Shown here one piece after another: positions 34,530 to 42,980 of a stretch of DNA of 64,000 nucleotides. Both the position numbers and the translations under genes were made by a program. How positions within the stretch are numbered: the stretch's first letter is position 1; the number at the start of each line of letters is the position of its first letter. Below the pieces are notes generated by a model, which saw nothing but the letters and a program-made list of their open reading frames with translations, had not been told where the DNA came from and did no database searches. This stretch comes from Ferdinandcohnia sp047238305 (lineage in GTDB: Bacteria > Bacillota > Bacilli > Bacillales > Bacillaceae_L), in NCBI RefSeq assembly GCF_047238305.1, contig NZ_JBDFMO010000001.1, positions 4,402,001-4,466,000 on the forward strand, in the 5' to 3' direction.

Positions 34530-35268
34530 CGCTCGTAATCCCTCCTTCAAATAAAGTTAACATTTCTCTTTTTCCTTCCTTCCAATTGGTCATCCGTTTT
34601 ATTCCTTGTTCTAGTTGAAGTTTAAAATCTTCACGTTCCTTTGGTTCGGCTGGTACAAAAGAATATAAAACAATATTCATTCCATGTGATAAATCTATTT
34701 TTCTAGAATGGAGCCACTTCTCTAGTGTTGAATGTGTAGGCCGATATTGATAAAGTGATTCCTTTGAATGAGTGGTCATCCTTTCAACATCAAGGTTATG
34801 AATATGAGAAAGTTTTTTGGCATAAAGTCGAACATTATTCTTGATCTCTTCCGGAACCTGAACATCGTGAAATTTTGGATAAGCATAATCCTCAAACAAT
34901 GCTTTAAAAAGAAATAACACCTCTGGATTCTCAATTTCAGCAAGGAGGTGAATCTTCCTGTCTTGATTCTCTTCCATTACCACTTGTAGGTAAGTCAAAA
35001 ATAGGTCCAGAAAACAACTCATTCTCGAAAATAAGGGTCCAAAGTATATAAACTTTTCATCACTCTGTTCAATGTTTTGAACAAATTGAAAGGCAAAAAG
35101 TTTCTGATTAAGTCTTAAGCAAATGACTTGATCGTATATCCTAAATCTCGAAAGAAGGTATTCTTCCCCCACTTTACATACCCGCTTCGATAGCGTTATC
35201 ATTTCTTCTTTCTGTTTTATAAGTAAATCCTTTGTATCGAGCCTTTCCATAATGATTACTTGTGCCAC
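34522..35268 (-). CDS. unknown protein, first gene of the five-gene cluster
   Basis: A 248-residue soluble protein I do not recognise. The middle part (LFAFQFVQNIEQSDEKFIYFGPLFSRM...HLLAEIENPEVLFLFKALFEDY) has the beta-alpha feel of a degenerate GNAT fold, but no acetyl-CoA loop is clear. GTG at 35268 with GGTGAAG upstream is one start; ATG at 35250 has a poorer ribosome site. It is the first gene after the operator pair and overlaps the BtaA-like gene by 8 bp, so it probably works in the same pathway. Confidence 0.7.
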   Translation of the reverse strand: MAQVIIMERLDTKDLLIKQKEEMITLSKRVCKVGEEYLLSRFRIYDQVICLRLNQKLFAFQFVQNIEQSDEKFIYFGPLFSRMSCFLDLFLTYLQVVMEENQDRKIHLLAEIENPEVLFLFKALFEDYAYPKFHDVQVPEEIKNNVRLYAKKLSHIHNLDVERMTTHSKESLYQYRPTHSTLEKWLHSRKIDLSHGMNIVLYSFVPAEPKEREDFKLQLEQGIKRMTNWKEGKREMLTLFEGGITSDV

Positions 35269-35293
35269 ACAACTTCACCAACCAATTCTCAAT

Positions 35294-35333
35294 GTGTAAA
35301 ATTACACCAATTATATTTAGTGTAATTTTACAC
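35294..35333. promoter_or_regulatory. pair of palindromic operators before the five-gene cluster
   Basis: GTGTAAAATTACAC (35294-35307) and its exact complement-orientation copy GTGTAATTTTACAC (35320-35333), centres 26 bp apart, 26-65 bp before the first gene. Each half is GTGTAA/TTACAC. Such paired palindromes suggest a dimeric repressor, whose gene is not in the window. Confidence 0.7.
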
Positions 35334-35526
35334 CATTTTAGATAAATTTCAAGTATATTTCCTTAATTTTCTATAGATAATAAGATAATCATGTCTATTG
35401 TTGTGTCTGTTAAATACATATGTGTTTTTCAGAGAAACACCTAGTACACTTTTATTGTAAATTCGACAAAATAGGATAAAAATATTCTTTGTGTGCATAT
35501 CAATCTCATATTGGAGGAACAATATC

Positions 35527-36147
35527 ATGTTCGGAAGCAAGAAAAAAGATGTATTCTTTGACGCGCTTACATCCATCTCGGCTAATGTAAAGGAAGCCGC
35601 GGACTATTTTGTACAATTTAAAATTAAAAATGTAAGTGATCTTAAAGAGTTTTCGATTGAAATGAAAAATTACGAAAAAAAAGGCGATGATGTCATTCAC
35701 GGATTAATTACGGAACTCAATAAATCATTCATCACTCCGATTGAGCGTGAGGATATTCTTCAGTTAGCAATGAAAATGGATGATGTGTTAGATGGAATGG
35801 AGCAATGTGCTGCTCGTTTTGAGATGTATTCATTTACAGATACGGACGAATATATGACTTCTTATGCTGATTTCATTCATAAAAGCACAATTGAAATTTA
35901 TCATGCAATCGAACTTCTTTCGAACAAGAAACTATTAGATATGCGTAAACACGCCATTAAAATTAATGATTATGAATCACAATGTGATGAAATCTTACGA
36001 GTTTCAATCAAGCAGCTTTTCCAAACGGAAAAAGACCCAATTAAGATTATCCAGGTAAAGGAGATTTATGAGATTCTTGAAGGCATTTCGGACTTCTGTG
36101 AAGATGTTGCGGATACGCTAGAAACCATCATTATGAGAAATGCATAA
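35527..36147 (+). CDS. ykaA: DUF47/PhoU-like protein YkaA
   Basis: A 206-residue helical DUF47 protein, a PhoU relative that partners with Pit-type phosphate transporters. It begins MFGSKKKDVFFDALTSIS with TTGGAGGAAC 7 nt upstream of the ATG at 35527. Acidic metal-binding segments such as EDILQLAMKMDDVLDGMEQ and the closing SDFCEDVADTLETIIM are typical. 17 bp upstream of pit in one operon, as in B. subtilis. Confidence 0.88.
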   Translation: MFGSKKKDVFFDALTSISANVKEAADYFVQFKIKNVSDLKEFSIEMKNYEKKGDDVIHGLITELNKSFITPIEREDILQLAMKMDDVLDGMEQCAARFEMYSFTDTDEYMTSYADFIHKSTIEIYHAIELLSNKKLLDMRKHAIKINDYESQCDEILRVSIKQLFQTEKDPIKIIQVKEIYEILEGISDFCEDVADTLETIIMRNA

Positions 36148-36164
36148 AGGAGAATCTTATTAAC

Positions 36165-37163
36165 ATGGATAGCTTACTTTTACTCACAATATTAATTGTT
36201 TTCTTTGCATTAGCATTTGATTTTATTAATGGATTTCATGATACAGCTAATGCCATTGCTACAAGTGTATCAACGAAGGCACTTCCACCAAAAATAGCCA
36301 TTGTAATGGCGGCATCAATGAACTTTATTGGTGCTATTACCTTTACAGGTGTGGCTAAAACCATCACGAAAGATATTGTCGATCCATTTGCCATTGAAAA
36401 TGGATCAATTGTTATTCTTGCAGCACTTCTTTCTGCAATTGCATGGAATTTAATTACTTGGTATTTCGGAATTCCAAGTAGTTCATCACATGCGCTAATT
36501 GGCTCGATTGCAGGTACAGCCATTTCTGCTGCGGGTTTTGGCATTTTAAACTACAGTGGTTTTATAAAAATACTAGAAGCACTCATTTTTTCACCGTTTC
36601 TTGCATTAGTAGTAGGTTTTCTAATGATGAACCTGTTTAAGGTCCTTTTTCGAAATTCAAATCTTTATAAAACAAATAAGGGGTTTCGAACCTTTCAAAT
36701 TTTCACAGCCGCCCTTCAATCCTTTACCCATGGAACAAATGACGCTCAAAAGGCGATGGGGATTATCACGATGGCATTGATTGCGGGGGGATTTACGACC
36801 TCAACTGATATTCCGTTATGGGTCAGAATTGCCGCAGCGACGGCAATGGGGATTGGTACATCGATTGGTGGCTGGAAAATAATTAAAACGGTCGGGGGAA
36901 AAATTATGAAGATCCGTCCAATCAATGGAGCTGCAGCGGATTTATCTTCTGCCCTGATTATTTTTGGCGCAACGTATATTCATTTACCAGTTAGTACGAC
37001 CCATGTCATTTCGTCAGCGATTATGGGCGTTGGTTCAGCCCAACGTGTAAAAGGTGTGAAATGGGGAGTAGCTCGAAAAATTGTCCTTACATGGATTATT
37101 ACACTCCCCATTTCAGCGGCTTTGGCGGCCCTTATTTACCAAATTATTAACATATTTTTTTAA
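36165..37163 (+). CDS. pit: low-affinity inorganic phosphate transporter Pit
   Basis: A 332-residue PiT-family membrane transporter with about ten helices. The two family signatures are visible: GFHDTANAIATSVSTKAL near the N-terminus and HGTNDAQKAMGIITMALI in the second half, each with the conserved Asn and Asp. Couples phosphate (or metal phosphate) uptake to protons. Follows its DUF47 partner after 17 bp; AAAGGAG precedes the ATG. Confidence 0.93.
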   Translation: MDSLLLLTILIVFFALAFDFINGFHDTANAIATSVSTKALPPKIAIVMAASMNFIGAITFTGVAKTITKDIVDPFAIENGSIVILAALLSAIAWNLITWYFGIPSSSSHALIGSIAGTAISAAGFGILNYSGFIKILEALIFSPFLALVVGFLMMNLFKVLFRNSNLYKTNKGFRTFQIFTAALQSFTHGTNDAQKAMGIITMALIAGGFTTSTDIPLWVRIAAATAMGIGTSIGGWKIIKTVGGKIMKIRPINGAAADLSSALIIFGATYIHLPVSTTHVISSAIMGVGSAQRVKGVKWGVARKIVLTWIITLPISAALAALIYQIINIFF

Positions 37164-37235
37164 AAGGTGGCTACTGCCACCTTTTTGTATTTGTTATACT
37201 TAATTTGTAAGCAAATAATGTTGGGAGGCAATCCT

Positions 37236-38318
37236 ATGGCATATTCACTAAAGAAGAACAGATCCATTTATATTTTTCTAATCCTTGCTCTTTTAGTCCT
37301 TGGTTCAAACTACACGATAATGGTCATTCAGCCTTTCGAGCCTGTAACGGATACTTTGATACTCGCATCCCTGTTTGATTTGACTATTGTGTTACCGCTA
37401 TTTTTTTATTTATTTGTTGTTCGAAGCCGTCTTTCTACCATCACACTTCTCCCGGTTGTGATTGCTGGCTTTTGGTTTGCCTACTTCATTGTCCCCCATC
37501 ATGATATAGTCATCTTTGAATATGTAAAATATGGAATATTTGCACTTGAAGGTCTCTTTATTGCCATTGAGCTGTTTCTTGCAGCAATTTTATTCCGTAA
37601 GATTCCTACATTATATAAAAATTATAAAAGGCAAAAAGAAATCGATTATTATTACCCTACTACAATGCGTATGGCGATGAATAAAACGTTTGGACAGAGA
37701 AAATTAATTGATATTCTCGTATATGATTTTTCAATCTTTTATTATGGCTTCTTTTCCTGGAAGAAAAAATGGGAAGCCAGAAAACATATTCATACATTTA
37801 CGATCCACACCAACTCAGGTTATTTTGGTCTGTTTATCATGCTCGTTCATGCGATGGTAATAGAGGTCATTGGGATTCACTTTTTAATTGCACATTTCTG
37901 GAGTCCAACCGCAGCTTGGATATTTACTGCATTAGATTTATATGCGTTGCTTTGGATTATTGCAGATTTTCAGGCTGTTCGTCTTTCACCACTTGTTATC
38001 AAAGATCATAAACTACTTGCCCAGGTTGGAATTAGACGTGAAATAGTCGTTGATTTAAGAACCATTAAATCGATACAACCAACGATTACGGGTAAAAAGG
38101 AAAGAGCTCGAGAAAAACAAAGCTTTGCGATTACATTACCAAACGTTTTTGAAGAGGATCCACAATTCGAAATCGAATTAACAGAACCGGCTTTAGCCAA
38201 TCTCCCTTTTGGAATAAAGAAGGAAATGACAAAACTTTATGTAACGGTTGATGACAAAGAGGCATTTTTACAGGTTATTGATCGCTATCTTGAAGAGAAT
38301 AAACCTAACCATGAATAA
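37236..38318 (+). CDS. membrane protein with C-terminal PH-like region
   Basis: A 360-residue protein; ATG at 37236 follows TTGGGAGGC. Four or more N-terminal helices (about 10-150) lead to a middle segment and two helices near 200-245, then a soluble C-terminal part (about 255-360) resembling a bacterial PH-type fold. Relatives are sometimes named beta-carotene monooxygenase in databases, which nothing in the sequence supports. Function unknown. Confidence 0.65.
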   Translation: MAYSLKKNRSIYIFLILALLVLGSNYTIMVIQPFEPVTDTLILASLFDLTIVLPLFFYLFVVRSRLSTITLLPVVIAGFWFAYFIVPHHDIVIFEYVKYGIFALEGLFIAIELFLAAILFRKIPTLYKNYKRQKEIDYYYPTTMRMAMNKTFGQRKLIDILVYDFSIFYYGFFSWKKKWEARKHIHTFTIHTNSGYFGLFIMLVHAMVIEVIGIHFLIAHFWSPTAAWIFTALDLYALLWIIADFQAVRLSPLVIKDHKLLAQVGIRREIVVDLRTIKSIQPTITGKKERAREKQSFAITLPNVFEEDPQFEIELTEPALANLPFGIKKEMTKLYVTVDDKEAFLQVIDRYLEENKPNHE

Positions 38319-38328
38319 GCAACACCTA

Positions 38329-38366
38329 AACCCGACTCGGCTAAATTTGTCGGGTTTTATTTTTTA
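38329..38366 (+). terminator. terminator
   Basis: AACCCGAC/GTCGGGTT stem (38329-38356) followed by TTATTTTTT. Confidence 0.88.
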
Positions 38367-38451
38367 ACAGGAGACGGATCCTTGAGGCTAGTCTATTCTA
38401 CTGTTTTTTTAATATACATGTAGAAAGGCTGTCTTTAAGGATGTGAGTAGG

Positions 38452-38820
38452 ATGAAGTCGTTCATTCATCGACGGAAGACCTTGTATCGAGCGTTGATCT
38501 TTATTGTTGTGTATCTAAATACATTATTAACATTCGCCATTCTATATATTTTGTTGGACTTACTTGATCTTGGTGCGGTGCATGACCATTACGCATCTGC
38601 TTCTCATCAGGAGCAATCACTTGATGTCGTAACTCGCTCGTTGTATTTTAGTGCCATAACGCTTTTATCAGTTGGGTACGGGGATGTAACCCCATTCGGG
38701 ATTTCGCGGGCTGTCGCAATTGTTGAGGCACTGATAGGGTATTTATTACCTGTAGTTATTGTCATTCAATTTCTTCCACCTTTCCGAAATACAGAAGGGG
38801 AAAATTTTCCGTATGATTAA
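38452..38820 (+). CDS. two-helix potassium channel
   Basis: A 122-residue protein with two membrane helices (about 14-36 and 82-105) around a pore loop holding the selectivity filter LSVGYGD (SVGYGDVTPFG). This is the minimal KcsA-like channel fold; no cytoplasmic RCK domain is attached. ATG at 38452 is used; GTG at 38443 is an alternative. It stands alone between terminators. Confidence 0.88.
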   Translation: MKSFIHRRKTLYRALIFIVVYLNTLLTFAILYILLDLLDLGAVHDHYASASHQEQSLDVVTRSLYFSAITLLSVGYGDVTPFGISRAVAIVEALIGYLLPVVIVIQFLPPFRNTEGENFPYD

Positions 38821-38822
38821 AA

Positions 38823-38850
38823 ATGAGCTAGCCTTTTCAGGTTAGCTCAT
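38823..38850. terminator. bidirectional terminator
   Basis: ATGAGCTA/TTAGCTCAT stem between the convergent channel and GTP cyclohydrolase II genes. Confidence 0.75.
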
Positions 38851-38856
38851 ATTACT

Positions 38857-39603
38857 TTAGAATGGCTGTTCATCTTGGGCCATTTCGATTAAGTGTCCGG
38901 CTTTTTCTATTTTCGTCCTCAAATATTTCCGATTATAATCGGAGACATCTCCCCATATCGGCATTCGCTCAGAAACATTCATTCCGGCATCCTTTAAAGC
39001 GTTCATTTTTCTCGGATTATTGGTTATTAATGAAACGGGTTTAGTCCTTAATGTTTTCAATACGCGTATCGCATCATCATAATTTCTTGCATCATCCTTA
39101 AACCCCAGTTGAATATTGGCTTCAACTGTATCCAAGCCATTCTCCTGCAAGATATAGGCCATCGCCTTACTAAATAATCCAATCCCACGCCCCTCATGAT
39201 TAGCTAGGTAAAACAAAGCCCCTGCCCCGTGATCAGCAATGATTCTCATCGATTGTTTTAATTGATATCCACAATCACACCGTTTACTTCCAAAAATATC
39301 ACCTGTGTGGCATATACTGTGCATCCGAATTAAAGCCTCATCGGCATTTTCGAAATCTCCATATACCAAAACACTCGATTGTTGCCTTTCAGCTAAATTT
39401 GTTGACGAAAGTTTTTCAATGATTCGATTTGCATCAAGTGTTACTTCATCACATAGAAGCCAACAATACCAGTTGAAAAGGACAGTCTCCCCATCTAAAT
39501 TTACGGGAAGTTTGATGGGTCCAACAAGATATATGGCTTTATCTTCTCTTTCAATCAGTTGGATTTTCTCTTGTAAGATGGAAATAATTTCTTTAGATAT
39601 CAC
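38857..39603 (-). CDS. stand-alone GTP cyclohydrolase II
   Basis: A 248-residue RibA-type enzyme that opens GTP to start riboflavin-type synthesis. Zinc ligands Cys98, Cys109 and Cys111 (C-x10-C-x-C in SICHTGDIFGSKRCDCG) and the active-site segment HEGRGIGL (136-143) are complete. The first 75 residues form an extension not seen in the minimal enzyme. It is not fused to DHBP synthase and has no rib genes nearby, so it may serve another GTP-derived product. Confidence 0.9.
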   Translation of the reverse strand: MISKEIISILQEKIQLIEREDKAIYLVGPIKLPVNLDGETVLFNWYCWLLCDEVTLDANRIIEKLSSTNLAERQQSSVLVYGDFENADEALIRMHSICHTGDIFGSKRCDCGYQLKQSMRIIADHGAGALFYLANHEGRGIGLFSKAMAYILQENGLDTVEANIQLGFKDDARNYDDAIRVLKTLRTKPVSLITNNPRKMNALKDAGMNVSERMPIWGDVSDYNRKYLRTKIEKAGHLIEMAQDEQPF

Positions 39604-39721
39604 GTAATAGTCCCCCTAATTCAATTCGTTAAGAGTAGTTTTTGATTTTTGTATGTGAAATATCCTATTCAATAAAATTGTTTTAAGCTACCCACTTGCT
39701 TTTATAACAAAATAGATGATA

Positions 39722-39739
39722 TAGTTACCTAGGTAACTA
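39722..39739. promoter_or_regulatory. MarR-type operator
   Basis: Perfect 18-bp palindrome TAGTTACCTAGGTAACTA overlapping a TATAGT -10 box (preceded by TTGCTT at 18 bp), about 35 bp before the MarR gene. Autorepression by the adjacent regulator is inferred. Confidence 0.75.
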
Positions 39740-39771
39740 ATTTGTGAAAGTCTATGAATTGAGGAGATTTT

Positions 39772-40191
39772 ATGCAGACTGGTCATGAGCTGTTTCACTC
39801 AGTGCATCAGTTGTCACGTCAGCTTACAAAACATGTGAATGAAACGTTGGAACCCTTCGGACTATTTAGCGCACAATGGTCCGTTTTATTTGTTTTAAAA
39901 ACAAAAGGGACCTCAACACAATCTGAGCTATGTGACTATTTAACTGTTGAAGCACCACCAATGACAAGAAACATTCAAAAGCTTGTTAAGCTTGGATATG
40001 TACGGCAAATCCAGGGAACAGACAAACGCACGAAACAAATTGAACTAACGGAAAAGGCATTAGCTGAGTTTCCAAATTGGGAACAAGCCATGATTAAAAT
40101 GAATCAAAGGTTAGTCGAAAATTTTCCAAAAGAAAAACAGGACCAACTACAGGAGCTTTTAAACCAATGGTTCCATCAGATTACCAAATAA
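39772..40191 (+). CDS. MarR-family repressor (YwoH-like)
   Basis: A 139-residue MarR regulator with a winged helix at about 45-105 (GTSTQSELCDYLTVEAPPMTRNIQKLVKLGYVRQIQGTDKR, wing D-K-R intact). It is followed 17 bp later by a drug-efflux-like MFS gene. B. subtilis ywoH-ywoG has the same pair. It likely represses its own operon through the 18-bp palindrome just upstream and is released by a toxic compound. Confidence 0.88.
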   Translation: MQTGHELFHSVHQLSRQLTKHVNETLEPFGLFSAQWSVLFVLKTKGTSTQSELCDYLTVEAPPMTRNIQKLVKLGYVRQIQGTDKRTKQIELTEKALAEFPNWEQAMIKMNQRLVENFPKEKQDQLQELLNQWFHQITK

Positions 40192-40208
40192 CAACAGGAG
40201 GAGACAGC

Positions 40209-41432
40209 ATGGAGAAACAAAAGCTTTGGACGAAAGATTTTCTCAATCTATCTTTAAGTAATTTCTTTGTTTTTTTGACGTTTTATTATTTATTGGTTAC
40301 ATTACCAATTTACACATTAAATGATCTAGGTGGAAATGAGTTAGAAGCAGGACTCATGATTACAGTATTTTTATTCTCCGCAATCATCATCCGTCCATTT
40401 GCGGGAAAATGGCTTAATACCATCGGAAGAAAGAAAGTCCTTTCTCTTTCCTTACTTATTTTCATGATTTCATCACTTTTTTACTTTTTCACTCCATCCA
40501 TTTATTCCGTTTTACTTTTACGTTTGTTTCATGGAATTGGATTTGGAATGGCAACAACAGCTGCTGGTGGAATCATCGCCGACATTATCCCAGATACACG
40601 TAAAGGTGAAGGAATGGGATACTTTATCATGTCAAACAACCTAGCAATGGTCATTGGTCCATTTTTAGGCTTAACGTTAATGAATCAATCAGGAATGGAT
40701 AGCGTATTTATCGTTGGTGCAATTTGTGCCATCCTTGCATTAGTGACAGGTTATTTTGTTAAAGTACCTGCAAGAGCACAAGAAAAAGCAACAGTTCAAA
40801 AGTCAGTGAAAACAAAATTATCTTTTGGAGATCTCTTCGAGGTTCCTGCCATAAAAATCTCAATTGTCGGTGGATTATTAGGGATTGTGTACTCTTCCCT
40901 TTTATCTTTCGTTTCTGTATATGCACAGGAAATTGGACTATTAGAGGTTTCAAGTTTCTTTTTCATGGTATATGCGGTCGTACTTATCCTTTCTAGACCT
41001 TTCACTGGAAGATGGTTTGACCAATATGGCGCAAATAAAATTATCTATCCGTCGATTGTGGTCTTTGCAATTGGAATGCTATTCCTTGGAACTTCATCAA
41101 CTTCCTTTACATTTCTAGTAGCAGCTGCCTTAATCGGCTTAGGATGGGGAACGTTATTTCCAAGCTTCCAAACAATTGCTGTTCAAGCTGCGGCACCAAG
41201 ACGCAGAGGTACAGCGACTGCTACTTTCTTATCCATTTATGACACAGGAATCGGTTTAGGATCATCCGTTGTTGGCCTTCTTAGTGCGAAAATCGGGCTT
41301 GGGACGTTTTATTTCTTTAGTGGCTTTTATGTTCTATTAGGTATAGTGCTTTATTATTTTCTTCATGATCGAAGCACGAAATTGGTGGTTCAAACAAAGC
41401 AAACCTATAACCAAACTTCAGAAACAATGTAG
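40209..41432 (+). CDS. MFS efflux transporter (YwoG-like)
   Basis: A 407-residue major facilitator with 12 membrane helices and the A-motif GKWLNTIGRKKVL between helices 2 and 3. Start ATG at 40209 follows AGGAGGAGACAGC; the upstream codons belong to the MarR gene overlap. Cotranscribed with the MarR repressor, which points to drug or toxin export; the substrate is unknown. Confidence 0.88.
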   Translation: MEKQKLWTKDFLNLSLSNFFVFLTFYYLLVTLPIYTLNDLGGNELEAGLMITVFLFSAIIIRPFAGKWLNTIGRKKVLSLSLLIFMISSLFYFFTPSIYSVLLLRLFHGIGFGMATTAAGGIIADIIPDTRKGEGMGYFIMSNNLAMVIGPFLGLTLMNQSGMDSVFIVGAICAILALVTGYFVKVPARAQEKATVQKSVKTKLSFGDLFEVPAIKISIVGGLLGIVYSSLLSFVSVYAQEIGLLEVSSFFFMVYAVVLILSRPFTGRWFDQYGANKIIYPSIVVFAIGMLFLGTSSTSFTFLVAAALIGLGWGTLFPSFQTIAVQAAAPRRRGTATATFLSIYDTGIGLGSSVVGLLSAKIGLGTFYFFSGFYVLLGIVLYYFLHDRSTKLVVQTKQTYNQTSETM

Positions 41433-41464
41433 GGATAAAAGGGATTCCTTTTTATCCCTTTTTT
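41431..41464 (+). terminator. terminator of the MarR-MFS operon
   Basis: AGGGATAAAA/TTTTATCCCT stem followed by a T-run. Confidence 0.88.
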
Positions 41465-41544
41465 AAGCAAAAAATTAGATTGGCATGCTGGAAATGGTTA
41501 TAATTATCATTGAATACTATTTTACATAAAGGAGTGCTTGTACG

Positions 41545-42108
41545 ATGTTTGATATTGTGATTGTCGGAGCTGGCCCTGCTGGTGCGAGTGCAGCTTTATT
41601 TACAGCAAAAGCTGGAAAGAAAACATTACTTTTAGATAGTGATAAAGGTATGACCAAACGTGCATGGGTGGAAAACCATTATGGCGTTATGGAAATTGAA
41701 GGTCCAGATCTAGTGGAAACTGGGCAAAAACAAGCAGCAAAATTTGGTGCTGAAGTTGTTCAACAGGCCGTTACATCTGTCGAAAAAACTGAAAACGGTT
41801 TTAAGGTTGTCACTGAAAATGGGGATTACGAAGGAAAATACGTTATTTTTGCAACTGGCGCTTTAACTGATGTTGCTGCTGCAGCAGGTGTTGCGACTAA
41901 AGAAGGTACTGAGCCTCGTATTAAAACCGTTCTTGATGTGGATGCATCTGGTAAAACGAATATCGATGGCATTTGGGCTGCAGGTACATGTGCCGGTGTA
42001 AGTGTTCACACCATTATTACAGCTGGTGACGGTGCTAAGGTAGCAATTAATGTAATCAGTGAAATGAATGGCGAACGCTATGTTGACCATGACGTGTTAA
42101 AAAAATAA
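41545..42108 (+). CDS. short thioredoxin-reductase-like flavoprotein lacking CxxC
   Basis: A 187-residue FAD-dependent oxidoreductase. The FAD loop GAGPAGASAALF (8-19), the ATG motif FATGALTD and the C-terminal GIWAAGTCAG..AGDGAKVA match thioredoxin reductase, but the NADPH domain with its CxxC is missing, so the protein joins the two halves of the FAD domain directly. It cannot act as a normal thioredoxin reductase. It may use another electron donor or partner. AAAGGAG precedes the ATG. Single-gene unit. Confidence 0.82.
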   Translation: MFDIVIVGAGPAGASAALFTAKAGKKTLLLDSDKGMTKRAWVENHYGVMEIEGPDLVETGQKQAAKFGAEVVQQAVTSVEKTENGFKVVTENGDYEGKYVIFATGALTDVAAAAGVATKEGTEPRIKTVLDVDASGKTNIDGIWAAGTCAGVSVHTIITAGDGAKVAINVISEMNGERYVDHDVLKK

Positions 42109-42116
42109 ACGTATAT

Positions 42117-42152
42117 TAAAAAAGCCAGGTGTTGCGATACACCTGGCTTTTT
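42117..42152. terminator. bidirectional terminator
   Basis: GCCAGGTG/CACCTGGC stem (42124-42147) with A-run left and T-run right. Confidence 0.92.
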
Positions 42153-42511
42153 TACGTTATAAGTAGAATTCCGATATAGGCAGAAATGGTACATATAATG
42201 GTCGATGCCAATATGTATAGATACGCTTTCGTTGATTGTTTAGCTAAAAATAATTGAATTGCTTCATATCCAAATGTCGAAAACGTTGTAAAAGCTCCAC
42301 AAAAACCTACTCCCAGCAATAACCAACACCACTGAGGAATGATTTGGATTTGATGCATACCTGTTAGTATTCCTAATAAAAATGATCCCACGATATTTAT
42401 GAATAGGGTAGGATATGGGAACGCATTTCCGGTTTTCTTTCCAATCCATATGCCCGCCAAATATCTACTTGCAGCCCCCACTGCCCCTCCGATGCCGACT
42501 AGTATCATCAA
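42152..42511 (-). CDS. crcB: fluoride channel subunit FluC/CrcB, copy 2
   Basis: A 119-residue, four-helix FluC (CrcB) protein; these dimeric channels expel fluoride. Conserved GGAVGAASRYLAG near the N-terminus and GFCGAFTTFSTF in helix 3 are present. It overlaps the preceding crcB gene by 4 bp; paired genes usually encode the two subunits of a heterodimer in Bacillus. No fluoride riboswitch was recognised upstream of the pair. Confidence 0.92.
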   Translation of the reverse strand: MMILVGIGGAVGAASRYLAGIWIGKKTGNAFPYPTLFINIVGSFLLGILTGMHQIQIIPQWCWLLLGVGFCGAFTTFSTFGYEAIQLFLAKQSTKAYLYILASTIICTISAYIGILLIT

Positions 42512-42891
42512 GATTCCTCACCCATTTTGCGCAATTTAGCCAAACGATAGCCTACATATGATAGGAATAGTCCTACAAAGAGACTTAATACAACATATAA
42601 TAAAGCTATTCCTACATTTCCGTTTTCCAATAAGTGGACCATTTCAACTGAAAAAGTAGAAAATGTTGTGAATGATCCGATAAACCCTGTTCCGAACAAC
42701 AGAGATATTTTCGGATTTACATTTTTACGAGTAGCTACAAAGGTTAATAACCATCCTAAACATAAACAACCCATTAAATTGACGGTTAAGGTACCCATCG
42801 GAAAACCATTTGGAGCAGGTACCCATTCACCAAGTAAATAACGGCAAATCGCCCCAAGAAATCCACCGATCATGACAAAAAGTACATTCAT
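42508..42891 (-). CDS. crcB: fluoride channel subunit FluC/CrcB, copy 1
   Basis: A 127-residue FluC subunit with GGFLGAICRYLLGEW at the start and GTGFIGSFTTFSTFS in helix 3, the Asn/Phe-lined pore segments of the family. First gene of the pair. A TATAAT box is visible about 45 bp upstream (complement of 42920-42935); a -35 box is not clear. Confidence 0.92.
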   Translation of the reverse strand: MNVLFVMIGGFLGAICRYLLGEWVPAPNGFPMGTLTVNLMGCLCLGWLLTFVATRKNVNPKISLLFGTGFIGSFTTFSTFSVEMVHLLENGNVGIALLYVVLSLFVGLFLSYVGYRLAKLRKMGEES

Positions 42892-42980
42892 CCAATCACA
42901 CCCTTATTCTGGTAAAAAATATTATACCATTATTATTGAGTGTTTTGTATTTGGATTGGAATGGATGCCTGAGGTGGCAG

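Noticed and set aside
42892..42980. Fluoride riboswitch before the crcB pair
   Set aside because: The short upstream stretch shows none of the conserved riboswitch core.
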